Shown here: piece after piece, positions 9,865 through 18,400 of the stretch | How positions within the stretch are numbered: the stretch's first letter is position 1 | Layout of the letters: each line of letters starts with the position of its first letter | Assembly (NCBI GenBank): GCA_023420935.1 | Contig: JAEZUR010000086.1 | Span: forward strand, 1 to 64,000 | Origin: Bacillota bacterium | GTDB lineage: Bacteria > Bacillota > Clostridia > Lachnospirales > Lachnospiraceae | Direction: 5' to 3' | Length of the DNA: 64,000 bases | Position numbers and translations under genes: made by a program | The notes under the pieces: model-generated | Databases searched by the model: none | Told to the model about the DNA's origin: nothing | Seen by the model: only the letters and a program-made list of their open reading frames with translations

Positions 9865-10176
9865 CTATTTATCTTCAGGTTCAAAAATAATTTCATCTTT
9901 ATACACTAATCCCAACTTCTTTCTTGCAACTTCCTCAATATACTTCTTAGTCTGAATGTAAGCCTTATAGTCTTCAATGCTCTGACCTTCTTTTATTAGA
10001 CTCTCCTTTTGATTCAGAAGCTCTTGCTTCTTTTGTTGCATTTGAATACTTTCTGCTTCAAGGCCGATTCTTTTATATGAAACAATTCCGCATAACAATA
10101 AAACCACCAATGCGATGATTCCAAGACCCGTTCTACGTTTTTTTAATTTCTTTGGTTTTCTCTGTTTCACAGTCAT
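9865..10176 (-). CDS. divIC: septum formation initiator DivIC/FtsB-like
   Basis: 103-aa single-span division protein. A basic cytoplasmic tail (KQRKPKKLKKRR) is followed by one membrane helix (about 17-34), then an extracytoplasmic coiled coil ending in YIEEVARKKLGLVYKDEIIFE, the typical FtsB/DivIC tail. It works in the FtsL-DivIC-DivIB divisome subcomplex. Start is ambiguous: ATG at 10176 sits close to AAAGG, and GTG two codons later has better spacing. It follows yabP-yabQ as in B. subtilis. Confidence 0.87.
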   Translation of the reverse strand: MTVKQRKPKKLKKRRTGLGIIALVVLLLCGIVSYKRIGLEAESIQMQQKKQELLNQKESLIKEGQSIEDYKAYIQTKKYIEEVARKKLGLVYKDEIIFEPEDK

Positions 10177-10193
10177 CACCTTTGCTTATCCAA

Positions 10194-10661
10194 TTATTTT
10201 CTAGTTAAAGTTATTTTAACCGTTCTCACAATTTTTTTCAACTGCTTTGCAATGGTCTTTTTCAACTTTTTTGTAAACTTATTACTAAACCCCATCCCAA
10301 TACGAACAGGCTTAAAGATAACTTTTAAAATGTTACCAATAAAAGATAAAATAATATGTAAGAATGAGGATATCAGTTTTACGATATACTCACTAACAAG
10401 ATAGTGATATAGAATCATACCAATCACAATGGCTGCAATGGAGAACCCTCTTATGGTTCCATTATTACGTTCATATATCATGATAAATATTAGAACTCCA
10501 CTTATGCTCCAGAATACAACATCTTCCACTGCAATAAAAAACGCAGAGTGTGATACTATCTTGCGAATTATCCTTAAGCCATCATAAGCTAATAATAAAA
10601 GGACTCCCCATACAAGAGAAGCCAGAAAAAACTGCAGTTCCAAACTAATCATATCACTCAT
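10194..10661 (-). CDS. yabQ: spore cortex biosynthesis membrane protein YabQ
   Basis: 155-aa multi-span membrane protein. An N-terminal ELQFFLASLVWGVLLLLAYDGLRIIRK segment is followed by further hydrophobic helices and a very basic tail, as in YabQ of B. subtilis, which is needed for spore cortex assembly. The ATG at 10661 follows GAGGTG; the GTG two codons upstream is part of that ribosome site. It lies 8 bp behind yabP and before divIC, the conserved order. Confidence 0.9.
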   Translation of the reverse strand: MSDMISLELQFFLASLVWGVLLLLAYDGLRIIRKIVSHSAFFIAVEDVVFWSISGVLIFIMIYERNNGTIRGFSIAAIVIGMILYHYLVSEYIVKLISSFLHIILSFIGNILKVIFKPVRIGMGFSNKFTKKLKKTIAKQLKKIVRTVKITLTRK

Positions 10662-10669
10662 GGGCACCT

Positions 10670-10957
10670 CTATTTAAACAGCCTTCCAAATAAAGATTCA
10701 CCGCCTCGATTCCCTACGCCACCATCAGAATAGGTAAAGCTGTCTACTTTTCCATCCACATTGACTTCTCCTCTTTCTAAGGATAGATGATTCACATGAA
10801 GTTCATCACCGCGGATCATCAAGATTCCTTGCTCTGTCTCAAGAAGTACTTCACTTGCATCAAAAGAAAGGACGTCTTTTACTCCTGTAATCATCGCAGT
10901 ACGTCTTCCTATCAGATTCACCTTATGGGTTCCAGCCAATCCTTGTTTGTCCTCCAT
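10670..10957 (-). CDS. yabP: spore coat/cortex protein YabP
   Basis: 95-aa protein of the YabP family, made in the mother cell during sporulation in B. subtilis. It has the typical N-terminus HKVNLIGRRTAMITGVKDVLSFDASEVLLET and a conserved HVNHLSLERGEVNVDG segment. The AGGAGG ribosome site is perfect but lies inside the 3' arm of a 20-bp hairpin (10959-11013), which would hide it in transcripts coming from the upstream S4-protein gene. Confidence 0.93.
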   Translation of the reverse strand: MEDKQGLAGTHKVNLIGRRTAMITGVKDVLSFDASEVLLETEQGILMIRGDELHVNHLSLERGEVNVDGKVDSFTYSDGGVGNRGGESLFGRLFK

Positions 10958-10958
10958 A

Positions 10959-11013
10959 AAAAACCTCCTAATATACTTTTTATTATTCTAATAAAGTATA
11001 TTAGGAGGTTTTT
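10959..11013 (-). promoter_or_regulatory. hairpin covering the yabP ribosome-binding site
   Basis: On the minus strand a perfect 20-bp stem (10994-11013 with 10959-10978) encloses a loop of 15 nt. The 3' arm contains AGGAGG followed by a run of T directly before the yabP ATG at 10957. The same structure can act as an intrinsic terminator for the upstream gene, because stem plus T-run are present, and as a block to yabP translation in read-through RNA. Confidence 0.75.
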
Positions 11014-11020
11014 GGTTTCA

Positions 11021-11260
11021 TTACAAATATCGATATAACTCTTTTGCATCATCTCTACGAACAGTTTCTTGAACATTTAATACTTCAACCTTTACTGCTT
11101 TATTACCAAATCCAACTTCAATCACGTCTCCCGCTTTTACGGAAACAGATGCTTTTGCCACTTTCCCATTTACCAGGACACGACCTGCATCACATGCTTC
11201 GTTGGCTACTGTTCTTCTCTTTATTATTCTAGATACCTTTAAAAATTTATCTAATCTCAT
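11021..11260 (-). CDS. S4-domain RNA-binding protein (RqcP/YabO, HSP15-like)
   Basis: 79-aa protein made almost wholly of one S4 RNA-binding domain: MRLDKFLKVSRIIKRRT followed by ACDAGRVLVNGKVAKAS. Relatives bind the large ribosomal subunit; B. subtilis YabO/RqcP takes part in ribosome-associated quality control. The frame opens at an ATG at 11278, but the family start MRLDKFL corresponds to 11260, which has GGAGG just before it. The neighbours yabP and mazG match the B. subtilis order. Confidence 0.92.
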   Translation of the reverse strand: MRLDKFLKVSRIIKRRTVANEACDAGRVLVNGKVAKASVSVKAGDVIEVGFGNKAVKVEVLNVQETVRRDDAKELYRYL

Positions 11261-11343
11261 ATGCCCTCCATTTTCCAAGACGGAGATATTTTGACGACTT
11301 ATGTCATTGCAATATACTTCATAGGGAGCGTCCTATAAAAATT

Positions 11344-11396
11344 GCGCCCATGTGGGGCGCAGTAAGAAAAAGGTTGCTCACCAGAGCAACCTTTAA
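11344..11396 (-). terminator. terminator of the HU gene, two hairpins
   Basis: Just past the HU stop codon on the minus strand, an 11-bp perfect stem (11384-11394 with 11369-11379) with a 4-nt loop is followed by TTTTTCTT. A second GCGCCC/GGGCGC hairpin (11344-11360) follows it. This fits strong termination after a highly expressed gene. Confidence 0.88.
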
Positions 11397-11407
11397 ATGC
11401 AAGTGTA

Positions 11408-11683
11408 TTATGCGTTAATCATATCTTTTAAAGCTTTACCTGCTTTGAACTTTGGAGCTTTAGAAGCTGCAATCTTCATAGTCTTTCCAGTCTGTGGATT
11501 TCTTCCCTCTCTTGCTGCTCTTTCAGATACTTCAAAAGTACCAAATCCTACTAATTGAATCTTTTCACCCTTAGTTAATTCTTCAGTTACCACATCAATA
11601 AAAGCCTTTAATGCTTTCTCGGAATCTTTTTTGGATAACTCTGTTTTTTCTGCAATTGCAGCAACTAATTCTGCTTTGTTCAT
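11408..11683 (-). CDS. hup: DNA-binding protein HU
   Basis: 91-aa histone-like nucleoid protein. It has the HU start MNKAELVAAIAEKTELSKKDSEKAL, the GFGTFEVSERAAREGRNPQTG arm that inserts in the minor groove, and the C-terminal FKAGKALKDMIN. AGAGGAGG is well placed. B. subtilis carries no HU gene at this spot, so it is an insertion in the otherwise conserved mazG-yabO interval, with its own terminator. Confidence 0.97.
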   Translation of the reverse strand: MNKAELVAAIAEKTELSKKDSEKALKAFIDVVTEELTKGEKIQLVGFGTFEVSERAAREGRNPQTGKTMKIAASKAPKFKAGKALKDMINA

Positions 11684-11742
11684 GGATAAACTCCTCCTCT
11701 GAAATATTGTAATTTTTTATGATCAGAATGTATACATTCCGA

Positions 11743-12513
11743 CTATTCTACCTGTCCCCACAGAGCATTAAGCTCATCAACGGACATTTCGATTAGGTCC
11801 TTGCCTTCGTCATGTGCGATATGCTCAATACCTACAAATCTATTTATAAACTTATCTGTTGCATTTGTCAAGGAATTTTCAGCATTTAGTTGTAAAAACC
11901 TCGATAAATTTACCATTAAAAACAACAAATCACCAAAAATATCATCAATTCGATTCAATTCACCGGAATCCTTGGCGTTTTTTAGTTCTTTTAGCTTATC
12001 ATAGACCTTACTGAATACCTGATCATAACTTTCAAAGTCGATGCCTACTTTAGCAGCTTTTTTCTGTACTTTAGCAGCTCGAATGGTAGCAGGTAATGCT
12101 CTAGGAACTTTAATTATACTTTCCGAAACCGTCTTTTCTTGTTTTTCCTGTTTCTTTATTTCATCCCAATTGCGAACTACACCGTTGGCGTCCTCTACAA
12201 GAACATCTCCAAATACATGAGGATGTCTTCGTATCATTTTTTCACTTACTTCTTGTATTACCTCATCAATAGAAAATTCGTTTTGTTCCTCTCCTATGGC
12301 ACTATGAAGAGCTACCTGAAGAAGTACATCACCTAATTCTTCTCTAAGATTTGGTATGTCATTATGTTCAATGGCTTCAACAACTTCATAACATTCCTCG
12401 ATTACACATGGTTTTAGACTCTCATGAGTTTGTTCTCTATCCCAAGGGCATCCATTTTCACTGCGTAATTGTCTAATAATGTTCATAAAATCGTTGAAGT
12501 CGTATTGTTTCAT
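11743..12513 (-). CDS. mazG: nucleoside triphosphate pyrophosphohydrolase MazG
   Basis: 256-aa protein with two MazG domains that hydrolyses NTPs/dNTPs to the monophosphate, a house-cleaning role. The first domain shows CPWDREQTHESLKPCVIEECYEVVEAI and the EELGDVLLQV metal motif. The second repeats the pattern at DIFGDLLFLMVNLSRF. AAGGAAG precedes the ATG. It sits between spoVT and hup; the larger B. subtilis YabN carries an extra methylase domain that is absent here. Confidence 0.94.
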   Translation of the reverse strand: MKQYDFNDFMNIIRQLRSENGCPWDREQTHESLKPCVIEECYEVVEAIEHNDIPNLREELGDVLLQVALHSAIGEEQNEFSIDEVIQEVSEKMIRRHPHVFGDVLVEDANGVVRNWDEIKKQEKQEKTVSESIIKVPRALPATIRAAKVQKKAAKVGIDFESYDQVFSKVYDKLKELKNAKDSGELNRIDDIFGDLLFLMVNLSRFLQLNAENSLTNATDKFINRFVGIEHIAHDEGKDLIEMSVDELNALWGQVE

Positions 12514-12586
12514 TTTAATAGTCTTCCTTTCGTTTTAAGGCTGTTTTACACTATTATATGACAAATTAAAAAATCACTCAACTATT

Positions 12587-13132
12587 TTATTGCTCCATTT
12601 GTCTTCCTAAAAAACCTGCTGCTGAAGCTGCTATCTTAGTTTCTAACTCACCAAACTTTAATTTTTGATCTTTGGTAAGTATAACAACTGCGCCAATCGC
12701 GTCGCCTTCACTAATAATTGGGCTAATAGCTTCATAAACATATTCTTCATCATGATCCGTAATTTTACGATATTCTTTACTATCTACTGCTGCAACAATG
12801 TTTTCGCGTTCATTCATTGCTTCTTCTAATTCCCTGCTAATAGGACGTTGAATCAACTCTTTTTTACCACCTCCAGATACTGCTATTACTTGGTCACGAT
12901 CCGCTATACAGATAATATGACCCGTAGTCTGTGCCAGGGAATCCGCATATTCCTTAGCAAATTGACTTAGTTCCCCAATTGGAGAATATTTTTTTAAAAT
13001 AATTTCCCCCTCATGATCTGTAAATATCTCTAACGGATCTCCTTCTCGAATACGGAGTGTTCTCCTTATTTCTTTAGGAATAACTACTCTTCCCAAATCA
13101 TCTATTCTTCTTACTATTCCAGTTGCTTTCAT
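12587..13132 (-). CDS. spoVT: stage V sporulation transcription factor SpoVT
   Basis: 181-aa regulator of forespore gene expression. The N-terminal AbrB-type swapped-hairpin domain MKATGIVRRIDDLGRVVIPKEIRRTL is nearly invariant in the family, and a C-terminal GAF-like domain (about 55-178) follows. GGAGG is well placed. It follows mfd in B. subtilis but here is separated from mfd by about 10 kb of inserted genes. Confidence 0.97.
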   Translation of the reverse strand: MKATGIVRRIDDLGRVVIPKEIRRTLRIREGDPLEIFTDHEGEIILKKYSPIGELSQFAKEYADSLAQTTGHIICIADRDQVIAVSGGGKKELIQRPISRELEEAMNERENIVAAVDSKEYRKITDHDEEYVYEAISPIISEGDAIGAVVILTKDQKLKFGELETKIAASAAGFLGRQMEQ

Positions 13133-13245
13133 AGATAAATTCCTCCATTTTACATAATATAGTTTGAACTCGTTATATTATCGAATCCCTTGTTCTAATA
13201 TTGTTTGTAAAATAGAGGAATTTATTCTTGATTATTACAATTTAT

Positions 13246-14592
13246 TTATGCTATTTTTTCATGTTGCAATGTTACTTTTTTCATTCTGTAATAATACACA
13301 GGAATTAATGGGATTAAAGCAGCAATCCAAGCTACTGAATTAGCCCAACAGATGCCAACAAAACCAAATGGTTTGGCTAAAATCATGATGACCGCTACTC
13401 TCGCAATTAACTCAAATATACCGCCTAACATAGGTACTAATCCATATCCAAGTCCCTGTAATGTGTTACGATAAATAAAGATTAGTCCAAGCATCGGATA
13501 AAATCCAGCAACAATCCAGAAAAACTGTCTAGATTTTTCAACTACCAATGCAGTGGATTCTGAAACAAAACATTTCACTAATAGATCACCAAATACCAAT
13601 ACAACGACCATGGAAAAGATACTGCAGATAATGGTAAGAATAAGATCCGCTCTTACACCTTCCTTCACTCGATCAATTCTTCCAGCACCTGTATTTTGAC
13701 CAACAAAGGTTGCCATACTTGCCCCTAGAGAAGGAAACGGTTGTGTAACAATATTTTGAATCCTACCACAAGCAGTAAATGCTGCTATGTATACAGGTCC
13801 TAATGAGTTAAGAGCTACTTGTACAATCATAGTTCCTATCGCAGTGATGGAAAACTGAAGTCCCATTGGGATTCCCATACTAAGAAGACGAAGTGCACTT
13901 CGAAATGAAAATACCATGTCTTTTCTATCCATTTTTAAAAATGGATATTTTTTTATCATATAAATAAAACAAAGTACCGATGCAACTATCTGTGAGATTA
14001 CCGTTGCAGTAGCTGCTCCACCTACGCCCATATCCAACTTAGCTACAAAGATTAAGTCTAGTACTATATTTAGTATTGACGAAAGCACTAGGAAATATAA
14101 TGGTGTTTTACTATCACCCAATGCTCGTAAAATAGCAGAAAATATATTATAAGCGATGGTAGCTGTAAGACCTATATAGATAATCCGGATAAATCGATAT
14201 GTATCATGATAAATCTCTTTGGGTGTATTCATAATGGTTAAAACCCATTGATTACTCAATAATAAGCCAACCGTCATAATGACAGCCATTCCCACACATA
14301 AATATAGAGCCATTGCTACAAAATGTTTTAACCCTTGTATATCATTTGCTCCAAATTTTTGCGCTACTAAAATTGCAAATCCTCCTGTCATTCCCATAAT
14401 CCATCCAATTACAAGGAATGTTAAAGAACCAGTTGCTCCAACGGCTGCTAATGCATTCACACCAACAAACTGCCCCACAATGATAGAATCAATTACATAG
14501 TAAAGTTGTTGTATGATATTTCCAATGAGAATTGGAATTGTAAATGAAAGAATTAGCTTCATTGGGTTTCCTTTTGTTAAATCATTTGGCAT
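13246..14592 (-). CDS. MATE-family multidrug/Na+ efflux transporter
   Basis: 448-aa membrane protein with about 12 hydrophobic helices in two related halves and the MATE start MPNDLTKGNPMKLILSFTIPILIGNIIQQLYYVIDSIIVGQFVG. Such pumps export cationic drugs or metabolites in exchange for Na+ or H+; the substrate here is unknown. AGGGGG precedes the ATG. It stands alone, with a long-stem element upstream of it. Confidence 0.93.
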   Translation of the reverse strand: MPNDLTKGNPMKLILSFTIPILIGNIIQQLYYVIDSIIVGQFVGVNALAAVGATGSLTFLVIGWIMGMTGGFAILVAQKFGANDIQGLKHFVAMALYLCVGMAVIMTVGLLLSNQWVLTIMNTPKEIYHDTYRFIRIIYIGLTATIAYNIFSAILRALGDSKTPLYFLVLSSILNIVLDLIFVAKLDMGVGGAATATVISQIVASVLCFIYMIKKYPFLKMDRKDMVFSFRSALRLLSMGIPMGLQFSITAIGTMIVQVALNSLGPVYIAAFTACGRIQNIVTQPFPSLGASMATFVGQNTGAGRIDRVKEGVRADLILTIICSIFSMVVVLVFGDLLVKCFVSESTALVVEKSRQFFWIVAGFYPMLGLIFIYRNTLQGLGYGLVPMLGGIFELIARVAVIMILAKPFGFVGICWANSVAWIAALIPLIPVYYYRMKKVTLQHEKIA

Positions 14593-14690
14593 TAAAAATC
14601 CCCCTAATTATTTTTCTAAAAAGTATCATGAGAGAGGCTAAGCGCTTTTATTAAGGTAGTGAGTCAATTTGCATGGGTTACGTGTTAAGA

Positions 14691-14830
14691 AAGTGATACA
14701 CAACCTAGTTTGATACGCAACACGCTCTCGCTTGGATGAAGTTCGTAATGGTACATAAGGCTCTAAAGTACAGAGCCTAAGTACCAACGACTTCATACAG
14801 TTGCTCATCAAACTAGGTTGTGTATCACTT
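14691..14830 (-). repeat. long-stem structured element, copy 1
   Basis: A 140-nt near-palindrome: outer arms 14691-14713 and 14808-14830 pair perfectly over 23 bp. Inside it are further stems (GCAAC/GTTGC, ATGAAGT/ACTTCAT, TGGTAC/GTACCA, AGGCTCT/AGAGCCT) and a one-sided insert carrying ACGCTCTCGCTT (14722-14733). The inner sequence is almost identical, in reverse orientation, to the element at 42613-42750. Outer flanks may add another stem (GTCAATTTGCAT near 14653 with ATGTAAATTGAC near 14846). The 14593-15064 gap holds no gene. Confidence 0.88.
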
Positions 14831-15016
14831 CAGTTTAGGTCGTGAATGTAAATTGACATATTAAGGTTATTCAAAGGGCTTTTGCAGAACTCATCATAGT
14901 ATTCTATTATAAAACTTTTTTTGGTATTGTCTAGTCAAATTTTTTATAAATATGTAAAGTATTTTATGATTATCACAAAATAATATATAGTATTTTTAAG
15001 AAAATATGTTTAGATA

Positions 15017-15055
15017 TAAAAAGTGCCGTAATCGAGGGGTCGATTGTACGGCACT
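15017..15055 (-). terminator. terminator of the ferredoxin gene
   Basis: Minus strand: AGTGCCGT/ACGGCACT plus ATCGA/TCGAT stems around a short loop, followed by TTTTTAT. It begins 10 bp after the ferredoxin stop codon. Confidence 0.85.
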
Positions 15056-15064
15056 ATAATTTTA

Positions 15065-15256
15065 TTACTCTTCTACTGCAATTACTGAAACTGGACATCC
15101 TTCCTGAGCTTCAACTGCAGTGCTTTCTGCATCTTTTGGTACCTCTGCCTGATATACTTCAGCAATACCATCATCTGCCATTCGAAATACTTCTGGACAG
15201 GTATCAACACAAAGTCCACATGAGATACATCCGTCTCTATCAAGGGTTGCTTTCAT
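15065..15256 (-). CDS. small 4Fe-4S ferredoxin
   Basis: 63-aa acidic electron carrier. One cluster motif CISCGLCVDTCPEVF supplies Cys-x2-Cys-x2-Cys-x3-Cys, with a later Cys in QEGCPVSVI. This is the single-cluster Clostridium/Thermotoga-type ferredoxin. Strong AAAGGAGG; single gene with its own terminator. It could be an electron donor for the hydrogenases in this window, but no link is visible beyond the shared cofactor type. Confidence 0.93.
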   Translation of the reverse strand: MKATLDRDGCISCGLCVDTCPEVFRMADDGIAEVYQAEVPKDAESTAVEAQEGCPVSVIAVEE

Positions 15257-15363
15257 AATGTTTCCTCCTTTTATTCATATTAATAATTAAGTATGCCCAT
15301 ATTTTCTGTTCTTAATTATTATAACCTTTTTTTCAAATAAATTCCATTGTAAATTAGATTATT

Positions 15364-16299
15364 TTATGAATTTTCATTCATTTCCTCGCTTACCTTTTTA
15401 TCGGTTATTGAAAGGATTCGGTTGGTAATAAACTCGAACTTGGTTTCAGCCATAATGACTGCGATTAAAATTAAAGCACAACCAATAAACATGCGAGCGG
15501 TTACTAGTTCCTTTAAAAAGAGCACAGAAAAGAATACTCCAAATACAGATTCCATAGAAAGTAAAATGGCTGCAGTGGACGGAGCTGTATATTTCTGCCC
15601 CACATTCTGAAGTAAAAATGCAAGCATAGAACTAAATATACCAAGATAAAGCATACTAGTAATCACATTGGCTTCACCAAATGCGGCTGGAAATGGAACT
15701 CTGGTTACCACAGCTGTAATCCAGGATAGCGCAGTGGCCACAAAGACTTGAATCACTGTTAACAGGATTGGGTCTTGAGATTTTGTATATTTATCAATAA
15801 AAATCATATGAAAAGCATAGCCAATTCCACAGATTAAACTTAATAGATCACCAATATTCATTGTAAACTTACTATCAAGTGATAAGAATCCTATGCCTAT
15901 AATTGCTGTAAAGGCTGCTAACATGCAAAATATATCTGGTCGTTTCTTACTTAGAAACCAATGTAAAAAAGGAACTGCAACAACATAAACTGTAGTTAAA
16001 AAAGCATTCTTCCCCGCAGTGGTGTACGCACAGCCAATAGTTTGAACATAATATCCAAAGAAAATGAGACTGCCAAGAACAATACCATTTTGAACGGCTA
16101 TCTTGTTGATGCCGCGCAATTTTTTATGAAAGATAAGTAACATACATAGAGATGCTACGGAAAAGCGGAATGCTAAGATATAAATAGCAGGTATACTTTC
16201 CAGCGAGTTCTTTACTACAACGAAACCTAGTCCCCAGAATATTGCCGCCAGCAATAATGCCACAGAAGCTAAGTATCCCTTTTTATTTTCAATTTTCAT
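15364..16299 (-). CDS. EamA/DMT-family transporter
   Basis: 311-aa membrane protein with ten hydrophobic helices in two EamA repeats (AAIFWGLGFVVVKNSL in the first; SMESVFGVFFSVLFLKE in the second). Family members export metabolites or amino acids; the substrate here cannot be told. The frame opens at 16323, but GGGAGG lies between that ATG and the ATG at 16299, so the protein starts MKIENKKGY. Confidence 0.9.
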   Translation of the reverse strand: MKIENKKGYLASVALLLAAIFWGLGFVVVKNSLESIPAIYILAFRFSVASLCMLLIFHKKLRGINKIAVQNGIVLGSLIFFGYYVQTIGCAYTTAGKNAFLTTVYVVAVPFLHWFLSKKRPDIFCMLAAFTAIIGIGFLSLDSKFTMNIGDLLSLICGIGYAFHMIFIDKYTKSQDPILLTVIQVFVATALSWITAVVTRVPFPAAFGEANVITSMLYLGIFSSMLAFLLQNVGQKYTAPSTAAILLSMESVFGVFFSVLFLKELVTARMFIGCALILIAVIMAETKFEFITNRILSITDKKVSEEMNENS

Positions 16300-16389
16300 T
16301 TTATTTCCTCCCGTTCCAAGCATTTAACGGTTATTATAATCTTCTCGTTTCACTTTTGCAACAGGTATTGTGAAAAGATTGGCAATATA

Positions 16390-17874
16390 CTAGATTCGTT
16401 TTATAATGAATAAATAACATTCTTCCTTTTTAGAAAGTTCATATTCCTGTTCAATACGATACCACTTCGGAAGGATACACTTCTTTACAAAGCCTCGATT
16501 ATGAGTATAAAGTACCATAATGCCATCCTCTTTTAGATGTTCTTTCGCTTTCACAAAAAACTGCTGATATAGATGAAAGACTTCCTGCTCATCCTTATGT
16601 CCTCTTACAGTTGGCATATTGGTAAATATCTCGTCAAACAAATATTCATGTTTAAAATCCAAAAAGTCTCGGTTTATATAGTGAATAATCAAACCTGCTT
16701 CTTCTGTATTCTCTCTTGCTTTATTGATCGCTGCACCATAGATATCTAAACCATACATGGTATTCGCCTCTAGTAGTTTATGACGCTCAATCAACATAGT
16801 TCCCACTCCACAGAAAGGATCAAGAATCTGAGCATCTGGCTTTAAGTAATCCTTTGCCAATGCTGCAGCCAACGCCGCATTTACTGGTTGAATGCTAGAT
16901 GCAATTACCTGTTTTCGGTATAAAAATCGTTCCTCTTTTATGGTATAGAGCTTTAATAAGACATTATATGATCCTTCTTTATTTTCAATGAGACGAAGTT
17001 CAATTTCATAATTTGATGTTGTATTAATAAGCTGACGATTGGTTAGACGTTCTAATTCTCCTGCTAGCTTTTTGGTATAGACGCTTTTTTTACTTAATTC
17101 CATTTTACTTTTTAACTCAATTCGAAAATAAAATGGAGGTATCCCTTTGTGGCGGATAGCTAAAAACTCTAATAAGGAACTTTTCGCTAGCAGAGAGGCT
17201 GCAACCAGGGGATCAGCAGAGCAGATTGTTATATCCTCTAACATAAATAATAATTCTTGATACGTACGAATTGGCAGAATTTCATTTAAGTCATCTGTTT
17301 TTAGCATTATTCCTGCATTAAACTCTTTTGCGCGTTGGGACTTAAGTTGATCCATTGTAATATGTTTAAAATTTCGATTTGTTAACAGGATTACCTTGGA
17401 AGGCACATGATAGCCTCTAAAACTATGTTGTTTCACTCCATCCATTGTAAGAATCAAAGAGGATAATAATCGAACTTCCTCTGCAATATGTTTTCTATTA
17501 GATTCTTCTACCTGCATCTGATTTAAACACTCTAATCTTCCTTTTAATTCAGGTAGATATTCACGGTAATCAAATTCTTTCAACGCCGTAAGATACGAAC
17601 TTTTTACAAAGAGTTGTTCTTCTTTCTGATAGGCTTCATAAAGCTTCTCCAGAAAAACTGGCACACCTAGTTGACCCATAATCAGTGCAGTGTTTTTGCG
17701 AATCTTTGCATCTTCATGTTTTAGCAAATCATAAAACAAATCATATTCATTCCCTAGTTGATATAGAAGTGCATGTTTTCCTACAGCATCTTTTAGACCA
17801 GCTTTTAATTCAATGAGACTTTGTCTTATATCTTGACCGTTTTTAATACATTCTAACGTTTCTCTTATCACCAT
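16390..17874 (-). CDS. HEAT-repeat protein fused to RNA methyltransferase-like domain
   Basis: 494-aa protein. The N-terminal 130 residues are helical and HEAT-like (EDAKIRKNTALIMGQLGVPVFLEKLYEAY). The C-terminal third (about 330-490) is a SAM-dependent methyltransferase of the UPF0020/TRM11 type, with DPFCGVGTMLIE (352-363) and LDIYGAAINKAREN. The usual NPPY catalytic motif is replaced by TNMPTVRG (418-425), so target or activity may differ from the tRNA or rRNA guanine methylases of the family. It is followed by thioesterase and truA genes on its upstream side. No specific substrate can be assigned. Confidence 0.78.
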   Translation of the reverse strand: MVIRETLECIKNGQDIRQSLIELKAGLKDAVGKHALLYQLGNEYDLFYDLLKHEDAKIRKNTALIMGQLGVPVFLEKLYEAYQKEEQLFVKSSYLTALKEFDYREYLPELKGRLECLNQMQVEESNRKHIAEEVRLLSSLILTMDGVKQHSFRGYHVPSKVILLTNRNFKHITMDQLKSQRAKEFNAGIMLKTDDLNEILPIRTYQELLFMLEDITICSADPLVAASLLAKSSLLEFLAIRHKGIPPFYFRIELKSKMELSKKSVYTKKLAGELERLTNRQLINTTSNYEIELRLIENKEGSYNVLLKLYTIKEERFLYRKQVIASSIQPVNAALAAALAKDYLKPDAQILDPFCGVGTMLIERHKLLEANTMYGLDIYGAAINKARENTEEAGLIIHYINRDFLDFKHEYLFDEIFTNMPTVRGHKDEQEVFHLYQQFFVKAKEHLKEDGIMVLYTHNRGFVKKCILPKWYRIEQEYELSKKEECYLFIIKRI

Positions 17875-17909
17875 TTCACCTTAATTCCCATCCGCATCGG
17901 TTTCTTAAC

Positions 17910-18383
17910 TTAATACCCCTCTGCTCTTCTTGTTTTCCTCAGTTCACTACGCTTAATGCCGCCTTCCCATTCCATCTTCTCCGACTCTGTTTTTAAAACA
18001 AGACGTGGAACAGTGCATTTATTACCATGTTCATCTAGGGCAACCATTACAAGATATGCTCGATTAATCGGTTTTCTGATACCCGATAGTTCTTCCACAT
18101 AAGTATCCACTCGAACTTCCATTGAAGTATTCCCCACATAGGTGATTCGTCCTATCAAAACCAAGGTATCATTGAGATAAGCGCCCTCTTTAAATTGAAG
18201 GTTATCAATGGCTGCAGTTGTTATATTGCATTCGGAATGTCTTCGTGCAACCACGCCAGCTACCACGTCAATCCATTCCACCAATTTTCCACCAAACAAA
18301 CGATTGGTTCCATTGATATGCTCTGGCATTAATATCTGTATTTGTTCTGTGACTGAATCTGCTACAGACTTTTCTTTCTTCAT
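17910..18383 (-). CDS. acyl-CoA thioesterase (hotdog fold)
   Basis: 157-aa hotdog-fold thioesterase of the YkhA/cytosolic acyl-CoA hydrolase type, with MPEHINGTNRLFGGKLVEWIDVVAGV in the first half, including the HxNxxNRLFGG-like segment and catalytic Asp. It hydrolyses acyl-CoA; chain preference is unknown. GAAGGAG precedes the ATG. It lies 17 bp behind truA on the same strand, so the two may be co-transcribed. Confidence 0.9.
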   Translation of the reverse strand: MKKEKSVADSVTEQIQILMPEHINGTNRLFGGKLVEWIDVVAGVVARRHSECNITTAAIDNLQFKEGAYLNDTLVLIGRITYVGNTSMEVRVDTYVEELSGIRKPINRAYLVMVALDEHGNKCTVPRLVLKTESEKMEWEGGIKRSELRKTRRAEGY

Positions 18384-18400
18384 GATAAACCAGCTCCTTC

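Noticed and set aside
14691..14830. Insertion sequence
   Set aside because: The element has no transposase frame and no clear target-site duplication; a non-autonomous hairpin or RNA is more fitting.
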